From Vreelandella neptunia (GTDB lineage: Bacteria > Pseudomonadota > Gammaproteobacteria > Pseudomonadales > Halomonadaceae), in contig NZ_JAKVTW010000018.1 of NCBI RefSeq assembly GCF_022489065.1, positions 1 to 64,000 on the forward strand: a stretch of DNA of 64,000 nt. Direction: 5' to 3'. Below, one piece after another: positions 26,792-38,090 of the stretch. The first letter of the stretch is position 1, and every line of letters begins with the position of its first letter. A model generated the notes under the pieces. The model did not search any database, was not told the origin of the DNA, and was given only the letters and a program-made list of their open reading frames with translations. The position numbers were made by a program, and so were the translations under genes.

Positions 26792-29395
26792 GTGCTTGAA
26801 GCTTACCGCCAACATGTCGAGGAACGTGCTGCTGAGGGCATCCCGCCCAAACCCCTAACCGCCGAACAAGTAGCGTCACTGGTTGAGCTACTAAAAACGC
26901 CACCGGCCGGTGAAGAGGAGTTTATTCTTGATTTAATCACCAATCGCGTTCCGCCGGGCGTGGATGAAGCCGCCTATGTAAAAGCGGGTTTTCTAACCGC
27001 GGTTGCGAAAGGTGAAGCAAGCTCACCGCTGATCGACAAGATTCATGCCGTTAAGCTGTTGGGCACCATGCAGGGTGGCTATAACATAGTTTCGATGGTC
27101 GAACTGCTCGATAACGAAGAACTCGCCCGTGAAGCAGGTGAACAGCTTAAGCACACACTGCTTATGTTCGATGCCTTCCATGACGTAGAAACACGAGCGA
27201 AAAACGGTAATAGCGTTGCCAAAGAAGTGATTCAATCTTGGGCCGATGCTGAGTGGTTCCTCTCTAAACCAGCGCTGGCTGAAAAAATCACTCTAAGCGT
27301 GTTTAAAGTACCCGGCGAAACCAACACAGATGACCTGTCTCCCGCGCCGGATGCTTGGTCACGCCCGGACATTCCGCTGCACGCCAATGCCATGCTCAAA
27401 AACGAGCGCGACGGCATCGAGCCTGTAACACCTGGCACCACCGGCCCGCTCAAGCAGATCGAAGACGTTAAAGCCAAAGGCTTCCCGGTCGTATACGTAG
27501 GTGATGTAGTAGGTACCGGCTCATCGCGTAAATCAGCCACCAACTCCGTTCTGTGGTTCTTCGGCGATGACATTCCTTACGCACCGAACAAGCGCGCTGG
27601 CGGCTTCTGCTTTGGTAGCAAAATTGCGCCGATCTTCTTTAACACCATGGAAGATTCGGGCGCCCTGCCGGTCGAAATGGACGTTACCAACCTGACCATG
27701 GGCGATGTCATCGACGTTTATCCCTATGCAGGTAAAGTGTGCAAACACGATAGCGATGACGTCATTACTACCTTTGAACTTAAAACGCAGCTGATCCTTG
27801 ATGAAGTACGCGCTGGCGGCCGTATTCCACTGATCATTGGTCGCGGTCTGACCGGTAAGGCGCGGGAATCGCTGGGTCTACCGACCTCTGACGTCTTCCG
27901 CCTACCTGATCAGCCCAAAGATACCGGCAAAGGCTTTACCTTAGCGCAGAAAATGGTGGGTAAAGCGTGTGGTTTAGATGGCGTTCGCCCCGGCATGTAC
28001 TGCGAGCCCAAAATGACCACCGTTGGGTCACAAGACACTACCGGTCCCATGACGCGCGATGAATTGAAAGACCTTGCCTGCCTGGGCTTCCAAGCCGATC
28101 TGGTCATGCAGTCTTTCTGTCACACCGCTGCTTACCCGAAGCCAGTTGATGTGGACACGCATCACACTCTGCCTGACTTCATCATGAACCGTGGCGGCGT
28201 CTCACTGCGCCCCGGCGACGGCATTATTCATAGCTGGCTAAACCGTATGCTACTGCCTGACACAGTCGGTACCGGCGGCGACTCGCACACGCGCTTCCCG
28301 CTGGGCATCTCGTTCCCGGCAGGTTCAGGCCTGGTAGCCTTTGCTGCTGCCACCGGCGTCATGCCGCTGGATATGCCAGAGTCGGTACTGGTTCGCTTTA
28401 AGGGCCAGCGCCAGCCTGGTGTTACCTTGCGTGATCTAGTACACGCTATTCCGCTCTATGCCATCAAGCAGGGCCTGCTGACTGTTGACAAATCCAACAA
28501 GAAAAACGCCTTCTCTGGACGCGTGTTGGAAATTGAAGGTCTGGAAGATCTCACTGTCGAGCAAGCGTTTGAACTTTCTGATGCGTCTGCCGAGCGCTCT
28601 GCTGCTGGCTGTACAATTACCCTGTCAGAAGAGAGCGTGACCGAATACTTGAAGTCCAACATTACCCTGTTGAAGTGGATGATGGGCAATGGTTATGGTG
28701 ACGAACGCACCATTAGCCGTCGTATTGAAGGTATGCAAGCATGGCTGGCTAATCCGAGTTTGATGCGCGCCGACCAAGATGCCGAGTATACTGAAATTAT
28801 CGAGATCGATCTGGCTGAAATCAAAGAGCCGGTTCTCTGTGCGCCGAACGACCCAGACGATGCACGTTTGCTGTCTGAAGTCGCCGGCCAGAAAATCGAC
28901 GAAGTCTTTATCGGTTCTTGCATGACTAACATCGGCCACTTCCGGGCTGCTGGCAAACTGCTTGAAAAGCAGCCTGCTGGCAGTTTAAAAACCCGGCTGT
29001 GGCTGGCACCACCGACTAAAATGGATCAGCATCAGCTGACCGAAGAGGGCTACTACGGTATTTACGGCCGTGCAGGTGCACGCATGGAAATGCCGGGATG
29101 TTCACTGTGTATGGGTAACCAGGCGCGCGTTGCTGCCAAGAGCACCGTTGTGTCTACGTCTACACGGAACTTCCCGAACCGCCTTGGTGATGGTGCCAAT
29201 GTGTACCTAGCCTCTGCGGAATTGGCGGCCGTTGCCGCAGTAGAAGGACGCCTACCCAGCGTTGAAGAGTATCAGCGCTATATGGGTGAGTTTGACGCCA
29301 TGGCGGGCGAGATTTATCGTTATATGAATTTTCACGAAATTGAGGAGTATCAAAAGATCGCCTCAAACGTGATTCCGGTCGCTCAAGAAGCTTAG
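26792..29395 (+). CDS. acnB: AcnB, bifunctional aconitate hydratase 2 / 2-methylisocitrate dehydratase
   Basis: 867 residues, near the E. coli length of 865. TCA-cycle enzyme interconverting citrate and isocitrate. The HEAT-like N-terminal domain starts [21 protein letters not shown], closely matching E. coli. The 4Fe-4S ligands are the Cys in SCMTN and the two in GCSLCMGN near the C-terminus. It starts at GTG, the only start fitting the family N-terminus. It has its own promoter and a strong terminator. AcnB apo-protein can bind RNA in E. coli, which makes the leader hairpin notable. Confidence 0.97.
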   Translation: MLEAYRQHVEERAAEGIPPKPLTAEQVASLVELLKTPPAGEEEFILDLITNRVPPGVDEAAYVKAGFLTAVAKGEASSPLIDKIHAVKLLGTMQGGYNIVSMVELLDNEELAREAGEQLKHTLLMFDAFHDVETRAKNGNSVAKEVIQSWADAEWFLSKPALAEKITLSVFKVPGETNTDDLSPAPDAWSRPDIPLHANAMLKNERDGIEPVTPGTTGPLKQIEDVKAKGFPVVYVGDVVGTGSSRKSATNSVLWFFGDDIPYAPNKRAGGFCFGSKIAPIFFNTMEDSGALPVEMDVTNLTMGDVIDVYPYAGKVCKHDSDDVITTFELKTQLILDEVRAGGRIPLIIGRGLTGKARESLGLPTSDVFRLPDQPKDTGKGFTLAQKMVGKACGLDGVRPGMYCEPKMTTVGSQDTTGPMTRDELKDLACLGFQADLVMQSFCHTAAYPKPVDVDTHHTLPDFIMNRGGVSLRPGDGIIHSWLNRMLLPDTVGTGGDSHTRFPLGISFPAGSGLVAFAAATGVMPLDMPESVLVRFKGQRQPGVTLRDLVHAIPLYAIKQGLLTVDKSNKKNAFSGRVLEIEGLEDLTVEQAFELSDASAERSAAGCTITLSEESVTEYLKSNITLLKWMMGNGYGDERTISRRIEGMQAWLANPSLMRADQDAEYTEIIEIDLAEIKEPVLCAPNDPDDARLLSEVAGQKIDEVFIGSCMTNIGHFRAAGKLLEKQPAGSLKTRLWLAPPTKMDQHQLTEEGYYGIYGRAGARMEMPGCSLCMGNQARVAAKSTVVSTSTRNFPNRLGDGANVYLASAELAAVAAVEGRLPSVEEYQRYMGEFDAMAGEIYRYMNFHEIEEYQKIASNVIPVAQEA

Positions 29396-29443
29396 TTGTT
29401 AATAGCACTTGAGGCCGCCCCATCGCCGATGCTCGCACCATCG

Positions 29444-29471
29444 CAGAAAATGTAAAACATTGCATTTTCTG
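29444..29471 (+). other. 9-bp inverted repeat downstream of acnB
   Basis: CAGAAAATG (29444-29452) and CATTTTCTG (29463-29471) form a perfect AT-rich stem with a 10-nt loop, 50 nt after the acnB stop and just before the terminator. It may protect the 3' end of the mRNA. Confidence 0.5.
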
Positions 29472-29483
29472 AGTCGATGACCG

Positions 29484-29521
29484 AACGCCCCGCCACTGAT
29501 CTTCAGGGCGGGGCGTTTTTT
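29484..29521 (+). terminator. Intrinsic terminator of acnB
   Basis: ACGCCCCGCC pairs with GGGCGGGGCGT, closing an ACTGATCTTCA loop, followed by a run of six T. This is a strong Rho-independent terminator. Confidence 0.88.
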
Positions 29522-29578
29522 ATGTACACCCTTGATAGAGCTTGGGATGGCAACCGTTTTTACCCCTAGGAGCATATG

Positions 29579-30073
29579 ATGACGAACTCGATTGATATAG
29601 TGACGCCGGATCTTTGCGATGCGCATCCTGAGGTCGCAGTGCTTGACCCACTGTTTGCCAATTTTGGCGGTCTTGAAGCCTTCTATGGCCCTATTCGTAC
29701 GATAAAGTGCTTTGAAGACAACTCCATGGTCAAGCAGGCCGTCGCCGAGCCGGGTAACGGCGCAGTGCTGGTGGTTGATGCAGGTGGTTCGCACCGCTGC
29801 GCCATGCTGGGAGATATGCTCGCCGAACAAGCCGTGGCGAATGGTTGGGCGGGCGTTGTCATGTACGGTTGTGTGCGCGATGTGGAAATACTCGCCGCCC
29901 TGCCAATCGGCGTGCAGGCGATGGGCAGCCATCCACGCAAAAGTGAAAAACATGGTGAAGGCCAACGTGATATCGACGTAACATTTGCCGGTGTTACCTT
30001 TCAGCCTGGCCAGTGGCTGTATGCCGATAACAACGGCATTATTGTTGCCAAGCATGAGTTACCGTTGCCCTAA
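29579..30073 (+). CDS. rraA: RraA-family protein (ribonuclease E activity regulator / HMG aldolase-like)
   Basis: 164 residues. It matches Rra[20 protein letters not shown] near the start, [29 protein letters not shown], and [15 protein letters not shown]. RraA binds RNase E in E. coli, but the same fold includes 4-hydroxy-4-methyl-2-oxoglutarate aldolases, and the G-x20-R-D-like active-site residues are present (VRDVE), so the biochemical role is open. AGGAG spaced 6 nt favours ATG 29579 over the adjacent ATG 29576. Confidence 0.88.
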   Translation: MTNSIDIVTPDLCDAHPEVAVLDPLFANFGGLEAFYGPIRTIKCFEDNSMVKQAVAEPGNGAVLVVDAGGSHRCAMLGDMLAEQAVANGWAGVVMYGCVRDVEILAALPIGVQAMGSHPRKSEKHGEGQRDIDVTFAGVTFQPGQWLYADNNGIIVAKHELPLP

Positions 30074-30168
30074 GTATTCAGAACATTACGTCTCAAAGCT
30101 AATCGATCCGCTTGCCAGGCGTGGCGGTTACTGCCACCCTGGTGACTCATTCTTACCGTTTAGTGACG

Positions 30169-32055
30169 ATGCAGCCTTTGACCCATCTTGGCTCTGCCTT
30201 ACTGCGCACACTGCGCGATCATCTTCGCCCTTTGATCGCCTATCATCTGTTTTTCACGCTGCTCGCTTCTGCTTTGCTGCTGCCCGCGATTACCTGGGTA
30301 ATTCGTGGGTTACTTGCCCAACTCAACCGCACCGTCGTCACCAACGATGAGCTGATTACGCTGCTGTTTAGCCCTCTCGGTTTAGTCGGCATGTTGATAG
30401 GGCTTGGGTTTGCATTTCTGATTATTTATTGGCAGCAGGCGGGCATGTTGCAGGTGGCCGTCCGACCACGCGATAACCACTATCGGCTGGCCCTAGAAGC
30501 ACTCTGGCTGAGCACCCGTCGGCTGCCCGCCCTGGCGGGACTTGTCATACTTCAAGTGGGCACACACTTATTACTACTCGCACCCTTTATGCTCGGCCTA
30601 ACGTGGCTTTACGACTTCTGGCTGAGTGGTATAGACCCTTACTATTTACAGCGAGTCCGCCCACCCGCGCTCTGGTATTTCATTGCCTGCGCCCTACCTC
30701 TGATCATTGCCTGGATATGGGCGGCATCATGGCTCTATCTGCGCTGGCTGCTCGCCCTGCCCTTCGTGGCCCTGGAAAGCTGCCCCCCCTGGCAGGCTCT
30801 GAAACGGAGCGTTAGCTTAACTCGCGGTTGGCGACGCTCAATTGGTGCAGCGGTGCTGCTCTTGCTGGTGATCATTATCAGCCTTCCGCTGCTGATCACT
30901 CTGCTATTTGACCGCCTCTTCACGCCCCTGCTGTGGTGGCTACCCGAGCATAATGCTGTGCTGATTCCGGCGATGCTGGCGTACCTACTGGGCTATGTGT
31001 TGGTGACGCTGGCCATCACATTTGTGGGTATTGCCACCAACGCCCTGCTTTCTGCGTGTTTATATATGCAGCTAGCCCATCGTGAACCTCGCCCAGCGGC
31101 CCCGCCGGAAGATACGACTGCAGGACGTCTTGCCTGGGTGGTTGAACTCAGCGTGCTTGTTTTTGCCGGTCTTCAAGCGTGGTGGATTCTGAATAGTTTT
31201 GAAATACGCGACAACGTTGCAGTGATCGCCCATCGAGGAAGCTCCATGGTAGCGCCAGAAAACACCCTGGCTGCATTGGAGCAGTCCCTGGTTGATGGTG
31301 CCGACTATATTGAAATAGACGTACGCTTGAGCAGTGACCAGCAGGTGATGCTTTACCACGACCGCAGCATGGCGCGGCTAACCGGTGACAACCGTGAGTT
31401 TGGTGAGCTAACCAGAGAACAACTGAGTCAATTCGATGTAGGCAGTTGGTTCGGCGATGCGTTTCAAGGTGAGAATATTCCGGGCTTGGATGAGGCTCTG
31501 CAAAGAGTACGCGGAAAAGCCGGATTGATGATCGACATCAAGCCCCTGCCGGGTCAAGAGCAGGCGTTAGCCAATGCAGTAATAGCTACTCTTAATGCAG
31601 AAAGTGACCTTCGCTATCGCTGCTGGGCGACCCAACAAAACGCCTATGACGGCTACACCGCCTGCGGTTTCCCTAATGCACGTATGGATATGCGCATGGC
31701 AACCATGTCTCCATCATTACTTGAGCATATCAACGCCCGCGCACCAGAGTTGCGAGTGACGTTGCTGGCGCAACTCATCTTACCCGGTACGCTTAATCGT
31801 CGCGGCTTTGATGCACTAGGGCTTCGGCACAACCGCATTACCGAAGGGGAAATTCGTTTAGCACGGCTCTATGGGTACGAAATACATGCCTGGACAGTCA
31901 ACGACCGTACCAGAATGTCGACGCTAATCGATCTGGGTGTCGATGCTATCATCACCGATTACCCAGATCGCTTAACAGCGCTTATTCAAGACCGCCGCGA
32001 GCTCAGTGACGGGGCGCTAATGCTGGTGAAGTTGCGCAACTGGTTACGTCAATGA
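30169..32055 (+). CDS. Glycerophosphodiester phosphodiesterase with N-terminal membrane domain
   Basis: About 628 residues. The first half (about 1-330) has six to eight hydrophobic helices of the GDPD membrane-domain family. The C-terminal catalytic domain (about 355-600) has AHRGSSMVAPENTLAALEQS, ADYIEIDVRLSSDQQVMLYHD and a final AWTVND/ITDYPDR, the GDPD TIM-barrel metal and phosphate residues. It would split glycerophosphodiesters into sn-glycerol-3-phosphate and alcohol. ATG 30169 is chosen over an upstream TTG (30112). Confidence 0.85.
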   Translation: MQPLTHLGSALLRTLRDHLRPLIAYHLFFTLLASALLLPAITWVIRGLLAQLNRTVVTNDELITLLFSPLGLVGMLIGLGFAFLIIYWQQAGMLQVAVRPRDNHYRLALEALWLSTRRLPALAGLVILQVGTHLLLLAPFMLGLTWLYDFWLSGIDPYYLQRVRPPALWYFIACALPLIIAWIWAASWLYLRWLLALPFVALESCPPWQALKRSVSLTRGWRRSIGAAVLLLLVIIISLPLLITLLFDRLFTPLLWWLPEHNAVLIPAMLAYLLGYVLVTLAITFVGIATNALLSACLYMQLAHREPRPAAPPEDTTAGRLAWVVELSVLVFAGLQAWWILNSFEIRDNVAVIAHRGSSMVAPENTLAALEQSLVDGADYIEIDVRLSSDQQVMLYHDRSMARLTGDNREFGELTREQLSQFDVGSWFGDAFQGENIPGLDEALQRVRGKAGLMIDIKPLPGQEQALANAVIATLNAESDLRYRCWATQQNAYDGYTACGFPNARMDMRMATMSPSLLEHINARAPELRVTLLAQLILPGTLNRRGFDALGLRHNRITEGEIRLARLYGYEIHAWTVNDRTRMSTLIDLGVDAIITDYPDRLTALIQDRRELSDGALMLVKLRNWLRQ

Positions 32056-32063
32056 GCTGCGAG

Positions 32064-33854
32064 TTAATCACCCATAACAACGCCTTCACGACGTGGATCG
32101 GCACCGCCAAATAGAGTGCCATCATTTAGACGCATGATCGCTTGAAGCCCACTGGTTAGTTCTCGCTCGCTCACCGTGTGGCCTCGTTCGCGGAGCGCTT
32201 CTATCGTTGCCTCGGGGAAGCGACCTTGCTCAACAAACACATCACCGCCCAAAGTAATGGCATGTGGTAGATTGAGTGCCTCCTGAGCACTTAACCCCCA
32301 ATCGCGCAACGCCACTAGGGTTCGTGCAGTGTAATGAATAATCGCTGCTCCACCCGGTGAACCTAAACTGGCCACTAGCTCACCGCTCTCCTGATCGAAG
32401 ACCAGCGTGGGGCTCATGCTGGAACGTGGACGCTTCCCAGGCTCTACCCGGTTTGCCACCGGATCGCCATCCAGGACAGGTTCAAACGAGAAGTCGGTCA
32501 ACTCATTATTGAGTAAGAAGCCACCCGCCAACCCGGTGCCACCATCGGATAAAATGCGTGAGCCAAACGCCTGCTCAATCGTCGTCGTCATGGCCACTGC
32601 GTTGCCGTCTTCGTCCACAATGCTTATATGACTAGTGCCATACTCTGGCTGATCAGGCTGACTTGCCCAGCTAACCGCAAGCTCGCCGGGGTTACCCGGC
32701 TCAGCGCTATCGCCCATACTCATCTCTTCAATGAGTTGACTGCGCTGCTGTAAATAGTCCGGCGCCAACATCAACGACCAGTCACCACCGGGTGCCTCTA
32801 CAAAATCGGGATCAGCAATGTAGCGGCCGCGATCAGCAAATGCCAACCGTGACGCTTCCAGGAACTGGTGCAACCATCCGCTGCTTGAAGTGCCATTATC
32901 TAACGGAGCTTCAAGCAGCGGCTGCTGATCCAGAATGCCCAATATTTGCATAACCGTGAGGTGGCCAGAAGAAGGCGGTGGGAAACCACACACTTCCCAC
33001 TGCTGCCAGGGTGTACACAGCGGCTCACGATCAAGTGCCTGATAACCACTCATGTCCTCAAGCGTTAAACTGCCGGGCCGCTCAGGGTGATTCTGAACCC
33101 GTTCAACGATGTCTTCCGCCACGGCACCCTCATGCAGGGCGGCGCTACCTTGAGTGGCTACGCGACGTAGAACCTCTGCCAGCGCCGGGTTTTTAAGCGT
33201 ATCCCCCACTGCAATGGGCTCACCATTGTCATCGTAGTAGAACTGGCTTGCTAACGGGTCTTGGCGCAGGAATTCATCATTTGCCAAGCTGGTGTGCAAA
33301 CGATTACTGACGGCAAAGCCCTCCTCCGCCAACGTGATAGCGGGCGTAAACAGCTCCTCCCAGGCCAGTTCACCGTGCTCTGCGTGAGCCTTCTCCAGCA
33401 TTCGTAAGGTGCCTGGAACGCCAACCGATAGACCACTCACCACTGCATCGTTAAACGCCAGTGGCTCGCCATCCTGCATAAAAAGCTCACCATCAACCGC
33501 CTGGGGTGCGGTTTCTCGGCCATCATAGGCGCTCACATCATTGCCGTCGAAATGCATTAGAAAAGCACCACCACCGATCCCGCTAGATTGCGGCTCCACC
33601 AAATTCAGCACCATTTGTACCGCAATGGCTGCATCAATGGCGTTGCCACCGGCTTTGAGAACTTGGTAACCGGCATCCGTCGCCAAAGGGTTGGCAGCAG
33701 CCACCGCAAATGACTCAGCTGCCCAGCCCGGTTTCTCTTCGTAACCGGACTCAGTCTCGGGCGAAATTGAGGGTGCTTCGTAGCTAAAACCCCAGCTATA
33801 TAATGGCGCCACCAGCAAAACAGGCAGTGCGAACTTAACTGACTTTGAGGACAT
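32064..33854 (-). CDS. ggt: Gamma-glutamyltranspeptidase (glutathione hydrolase)
   Basis: 596 residues, exported (N-terminal hydrophobic segment PVLLVAPLYSWGFSYEAP). Cleaves the gamma-glutamyl bond of glutathione in the periplasm. The nucleophile Thr is in YGTSHISIVD, where autocleavage would yield large and small subunits. Other family blocks are GGNAIDAAIAVQMVLNLVEPQSSGIGGG, SFANR-equivalent residues before GKRPRSSMSPTLV, and LGSPGGAAI. It is a single gene. Together with the CydDC exporter, it handles periplasmic glutathione (inference). Confidence 0.93.
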   Translation of the reverse strand: MSSKSVKFALPVLLVAPLYSWGFSYEAPSISPETESGYEEKPGWAAESFAVAAANPLATDAGYQVLKAGGNAIDAAIAVQMVLNLVEPQSSGIGGGAFLMHFDGNDVSAYDGRETAPQAVDGELFMQDGEPLAFNDAVVSGLSVGVPGTLRMLEKAHAEHGELAWEELFTPAITLAEEGFAVSNRLHTSLANDEFLRQDPLASQFYYDDNGEPIAVGDTLKNPALAEVLRRVATQGSAALHEGAVAEDIVERVQNHPERPGSLTLEDMSGYQALDREPLCTPWQQWEVCGFPPPSSGHLTVMQILGILDQQPLLEAPLDNGTSSSGWLHQFLEASRLAFADRGRYIADPDFVEAPGGDWSLMLAPDYLQQRSQLIEEMSMGDSAEPGNPGELAVSWASQPDQPEYGTSHISIVDEDGNAVAMTTTIEQAFGSRILSDGGTGLAGGFLLNNELTDFSFEPVLDGDPVANRVEPGKRPRSSMSPTLVFDQESGELVASLGSPGGAAIIHYTARTLVALRDWGLSAQEALNLPHAITLGGDVFVEQGRFPEATIEALRERGHTVSERELTSGLQAIMRLNDGTLFGGADPRREGVVMGD

Positions 33855-33916
33855 CTCAGCGCTCTCCGCGACAAATTAAAAAAACCACTCCAGAAGAGTA
33901 GCCTATAAAAACAACA

Positions 33917-33940
33917 ACGCCCGGCACAATGGCCGGGCGT
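33917..33940 (-). terminator. Terminator downstream of ppsA
   Basis: ACGCCCGGC (33917-33925) pairs with GCCGGGCGT (33932-33940), 9 bp with a 6-nt loop. Reading leftward it is followed by TGTTGTTTTT, an interrupted T-tract, 20 nt beyond the ppsA stop. Confidence 0.75.
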
Positions 33941-33962
33941 AAATTAGTCAAAATAAATATAA

Positions 33963-36338
33963 CTACTCGATTTTTTGCCCTGCGAGCATAAACCAAGTCT
34001 CCAACACGGCGTCAGGATTAAGTGATACAGAATCGATCCCCTGCTCCATCAACCATTTAGCCAGATCGGGATGATCTGATGGCCCCTGGCCGCAGATACC
34101 GACATATTTACCCTTGGCTTTACAGGCCTGAATCGCCATGGCCAGCAGCTTTTTAACGGCGCCATTACGCTCATCAAACAGATGCGCCACAATACCGGAA
34201 TCACGATCCAAGCCTAGCGTCAGTTGGGTCAAGTCATTTGAGCCGATAGAGAAACCATCGAAATACTCTAGGAACTCATCGGCCAATAGCGCGTTAGCGG
34301 GCAGCTCGCACATCATAATCACTTTAAGCCCTGTAGGACCTCCCCGCTCCAACCCATTGGCGGCTAGCAGCTCAACCACCTCTCGGGCTTCATCAGTAGT
34401 GCGTACAAAGGGCACCATGATTTCGACATTCTCGAAGCCCATCTCTTCACGCACCCGTTTAAGGGCACGGCACTCGAGTTCAAAGCAGGGCCGGAACGCC
34501 TCAGAAATGTAGCGTGATGCCCCTCGGAAACCCAGCATAGGGTTCTCTTCACCGGGCTCATAGAGCTTACCGCCAATCAAATTTTCGTATTCATTGGATT
34601 TGAAATCAGAAAGCCTCACGATGACGCGCTGAGGATGGAATGCCGCCGCCAGCGTTGAGATACCTTCAACCAACTTATCGACATAAAAGCTCACCGGGTC
34701 AGCATAGCCCGCGGTACGCAGATCGATCACCTGCTGTAAATCAACAGGCAGCGTGTCGTACTCCAGCAACGCTTTAGGGTGAACGCCGATCATCCGATTA
34801 ATAATAAACTCCAACCGCGCCAAGCCAACACCGGCATGGGGCAAACTGGCAAAACCAAATGCGCGATCAGGGTTGCCTACATTCATCATGATCTTGAAGG
34901 GGATTTCCGGCATGGCGTCGACGCTTGAAACCTTGCAGTCAAACTCCAGCAGACCTTCATAGACATTGCCGGTATCGCCTTCTGCGCAGGAAACCGTAAC
35001 GTCGATGCCTTCTTTTAACTGTGTGGTCGCATCGCCGCAGCCAACCACCGCGGGAATACCCAGTTCGCGAGCAATAATGGCCGCGTGGCAGGTACGTCCA
35101 CCCCGGTTAGTCACGATGGCGGAAGCACGTTTCATGATGGGCTCCCAGTCCGGGTCCGTCATGTCAGTGACCAGAATATCGCCATCGTGGATCTTGTCCA
35201 TATCATCAGGACTCATCACCACTTTGACGGCACCTCGGCCAATGCGCTGACCAATCGCCCGGCCTGTGATTAGCGTGCGGCCCTTCTCACGAAGCTGGAA
35301 GCGCTCAAGCTTACCGCCCTCCTGCTGGGAGACCACCGTTTCAGGACGCGCCTGAACGATATATAGCTCACCATCATCGCCATCTAGCGCCCACTCGATA
35401 TCCATAGGACGCTGGTAATGCTGCTCAATGGTCATGGCCTGTCGGGCCAGCTCCATTATTTGCTGATCATTAAGACAGAAACGGCCTCGATCCTGGTGCG
35501 GCACATCAACCGTTTCTACCGATTTACCCGCACTGGCGTCCTGACCGTAAACCATTTTGATCAGCTTGGAGCCTAAATTGCGCCGCAACACCGCCGGGCG
35601 CCCCGCTGCAAGCGTGGGTTTGTGGACGTAGAATTCATCTGGATTAACCGCGCCCTGCACGACGGTTTCACCCAAGCCCCATGAGGCCGTCACGAATACC
35701 GCATCCTTAAAGCCGGATTCAGTGTCTAGGGTAAACATAACCCCTGCCGCGCCGGTCTCGGAGCGCACCATCTTTTGCACACCCGCAGACAGCGCGACAT
35801 TCTCGTGGGCATAGCCACGATGCACTCGGTAAGAGATAGCGCGGTCGTTAAACAGAGAAGCAAACACTTCGTGAACGGCACGCTTAATATTGTCAAAACC
35901 TTCAATGTTCAGGAAGGTTTCCTGCTGCCCAGCAAAGGAGGCGTCAGGTAAATCTTCTGCCGTGGCCGAACTACGTACCGCCACTTTTAACTGAGGGTGC
36001 TGTTGCTGCAACTGACCGTAAGCATCGCGCAGTGCCGCTTCAAAGGTAGGCGGCAACGGCGTATCGATTATCCATTGGCGAATGTTGCGTCCCGCCTCGG
36101 CTAGCGCTTTCACATCGTCCACGTCCAAGCGCGCCAGAGTGGCATTGATGCGCTCGTTAAGGCCTTCGTGGGAGAGAAACTCGCGGTACGCATGAGCGGT
36201 AGTGGCAAATCCGCCAGGCACCGTTACCCCAGCACCTGACAAGTTGGAAATCATTTCACCAAGCGAGGCGTTTTTACCACCCACACGTTCGACGTCTGAC
36301 ATGCCTAATTGATCGAACCACAGAATGTACTCTTCCAC
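33963..36338 (-). CDS. ppsA: PpsA, phosphoenolpyruvate synthase
   Basis: 791 residues when started at GTG 36338, matching the 792 of E. coli; an ATG 63 bp upstream extends it with a non-homologous tail, and a GAGGGGG site stands at the right distance from the GTG. It makes PEP from pyruvate and ATP for gluconeogenesis. Domains: nucleotide-binding ([27 protein letters not shown]), the phospho-His swivel domain ([21 protein letters not shown]), and the C-terminal PEP-binding barrel ([27 protein letters not shown]). Divergent from its regulator ppsR. Confidence 0.97.
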   Translation of the reverse strand: MEEYILWFDQLGMSDVERVGGKNASLGEMISNLSGAGVTVPGGFATTAHAYREFLSHEGLNERINATLARLDVDDVKALAEAGRNIRQWIIDTPLPPTFEAALRDAYGQLQQQHPQLKVAVRSSATAEDLPDASFAGQQETFLNIEGFDNIKRAVHEVFASLFNDRAISYRVHRGYAHENVALSAGVQKMVRSETGAAGVMFTLDTESGFKDAVFVTASWGLGETVVQGAVNPDEFYVHKPTLAAGRPAVLRRNLGSKLIKMVYGQDASAGKSVETVDVPHQDRGRFCLNDQQIMELARQAMTIEQHYQRPMDIEWALDGDDGELYIVQARPETVVSQQEGGKLERFQLREKGRTLITGRAIGQRIGRGAVKVVMSPDDMDKIHDGDILVTDMTDPDWEPIMKRASAIVTNRGGRTCHAAIIARELGIPAVVGCGDATTQLKEGIDVTVSCAEGDTGNVYEGLLEFDCKVSSVDAMPEIPFKIMMNVGNPDRAFGFASLPHAGVGLARLEFIINRMIGVHPKALLEYDTLPVDLQQVIDLRTAGYADPVSFYVDKLVEGISTLAAAFHPQRVIVRLSDFKSNEYENLIGGKLYEPGEENPMLGFRGASRYISEAFRPCFELECRALKRVREEMGFENVEIMVPFVRTTDEAREVVELLAANGLERGGPTGLKVIMMCELPANALLADEFLEYFDGFSIGSNDLTQLTLGLDRDSGIVAHLFDERNGAVKKLLAMAIQACKAKGKYVGICGQGPSDHPDLAKWLMEQGIDSVSLNPDAVLETWFMLAGQKIE

Positions 36339-36610
36339 GTAACCCCCTCGCTCATAGACATCGACATAATCACTGGTTAAGTCGTTACGACTTAGGATCA
36401 TGGATTATTGATTGAGACACCCTAGCACCGCGCTAATGTATTCGCCATTGGTCTAACAGCGAAGGGAATGGAGGATTTTTACAACAGCAGCGCTTTTTAA
36501 GCCATTTGTGTAGCCAGTTGCTATCAGCATGCCTCAAAACCGCCATAGCAAGTTGCCCTGACAATCGGCTCGGCACACAATAGGGCCGATACTCACCAGT
36601 GGATGTCACT
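36339..36610. promoter_or_regulatory. Divergent ppsA-ppsR control region
   Basis: 272 bp between divergent starts. It must carry both promoters. A weak candidate for ppsR is TTGCCC-N17-CACAAT near 36552-36580. No operator recognised. Confidence 0.3.
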
Positions 36611-37444
36611 ATGAAACGTACGGCTTTTTTTATCTCAGATGGCACCGGCATCACGGCGGAAAGTTTAGGGCGTAGCCTGTTAGCCCAGTTCAGCGATGTT
36701 GAGATCGATATGCAGACCAAGCCCTATATCGATACGCTGGAAAAAGCGCAAGCGTTAGCAGCGATTATTGAAGCGACGGCGAGCAGAGACGGGCAGCGCC
36801 CAATCATCATTGATACCATCGTTGACCAACAAATACGCAACGTTATTCGTCAGGCCTCTGGGTTTAAAGTGGATATCTTTTCAACTTTTTTAGAGCCGCT
36901 GGAACAGGAGTTGGACACTCACTCCTCCTATAGCGTTGGGCGCACCCACTCGATTGGTAGCGATGATGTCTATATGGACCGTATCCACTCGGTGCACTTT
37001 GCGCTGGATAATGATGATGGTGCACGTACTCACCAATACGACAAGGCAGATATTATCCTGGTCGGCGTCTCACGCTGCGGCAAGACTCCCACCTCACTCT
37101 ATCTGGCGCTTCAATTTGGTATTCGCGCGGCCAACTATCCGCTGACGGAAGATGATTTAGACGAAGATGGTATGCTCAAACTACCCAAAGCGTTAACCCC
37201 ACACCGCCAAAAACTCTTTGGTTTAACCATTGATGCACGGCGTTTATCAGCAATACGCAATGAGCGACGCCCCAATAGCCGATACAGCTCAATGGATCAG
37301 TGTCTACAAGAAGTGGAGCAAGCAGAATCACTCTATCGAACGATGCACATCCCCTTTATTGATGCGACGCGCTTTTCGGTAGAAGAGATTTCAACGCGGA
37401 TGATTGCAGAAACAGGGCTAGCGAGGCGCTTCTCGCCCCGCTAA
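36611..37444 (+). CDS. ppsR: PpsR, PEP synthase regulatory kinase/pyrophosphorylase
   Basis: 277 residues, exactly the size of E. coli PpsR. It phosphorylates (with ADP) and dephosphorylates a threonine of PpsA, switching PEP synthase off and on. The start [25 protein letters not shown] and the P-loop [15 protein letters not shown] are diagnostic of the DUF299 family. ATG 36611 is chosen; a GTG 12 nt upstream is in frame. Divergent from ppsA and convergent with hpt. Confidence 0.95.
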   Translation: MKRTAFFISDGTGITAESLGRSLLAQFSDVEIDMQTKPYIDTLEKAQALAAIIEATASRDGQRPIIIDTIVDQQIRNVIRQASGFKVDIFSTFLEPLEQELDTHSSYSVGRTHSIGSDDVYMDRIHSVHFALDNDDGARTHQYDKADIILVGVSRCGKTPTSLYLALQFGIRAANYPLTEDDLDEDGMLKLPKALTPHRQKLFGLTIDARRLSAIRNERRPNSRYSSMDQCLQEVEQAESLYRTMHIPFIDATRFSVEEISTRMIAETGLARRFSPR

Positions 37445-37463
37445 TGACAGCAATTTGGGCAAA

Positions 37464-38042
37464 CTACATGCCTTTAGGGGCAAAAATACCTGGCGCGTTC
37501 CGCCAGTAGCCTTTGTAGTCCATACCGAAGCCAAACACATAACGGTCGGCGACTTCTAAACTGCAGTAGTCGGCTTTTAAGCCTGGTACTGCTTTGCGAT
37601 TATGCTGCTTATCCACCAGCACCGCAGTCGTTACACTGGCTGCCTGGGCCTCTTCACAGTACGCAAGAATCGCTGCTAGCGTCGCGCCTTCATCCAATAT
37701 GTCATCGACAATCACCACATGGCGGCCTGCCATTGGCACTTCTGGAGAAACGCGCCAAAAGAGCTCACCACCGCGCAGCTCGTTGCGGTAACGAGTGGCA
37801 TGCAAATAATCTACTTCGAGTGGAAAGCCTAAACGGGTCAGCAAATGACCTGTGGTAATTAGGCCTCCGTTCATCACGCAATAAAAGACCGGCAGTTTGT
37901 CCCCCAGGTCTCGGGTGATCGCTTCCGCCATGCGATCAAGCGCCCTCTCTACCTCTTGCTGAGAAATCAGGCAGTCTGCGTTATCCATCAACTCACGCAT
38001 TGAGTCCAACGACTCTAAGGCTTCTTTATCCAACTTTGACAT
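37464..38042 (-). CDS. hpt: Hypoxanthine-guanine phosphoribosyltransferase
   Basis: 192 residues. Salvages hypoxanthine/guanine with PRPP to IMP/GMP. The PRPP loop is HVVIVDDILDEGATLAAIL; the flexible-loop region is DYLHATRYRNELRGGELFWR. Length and the C-terminal base-recognition block YVFGFGMDYKGYWRN fit the Pseudomonas-type Hpt. It lies 48 bp after nagZ, as last gene of a psrA-ldt-nagZ-hpt set on one strand. Confidence 0.9.
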   Translation of the reverse strand: MSKLDKEALESLDSMRELMDNADCLISQQEVERALDRMAEAITRDLGDKLPVFYCVMNGGLITTGHLLTRLGFPLEVDYLHATRYRNELRGGELFWRVSPEVPMAGRHVVIVDDILDEGATLAAILAYCEEAQAASVTTAVLVDKQHNRKAVPGLKADYCSLEVADRYVFGFGMDYKGYWRNAPGIFAPKGM

Positions 38043-38090
38043 CTAAACTCCAGGCGGGTTAAAAGCTTGGTTTACATTAGCTGTGTGCAT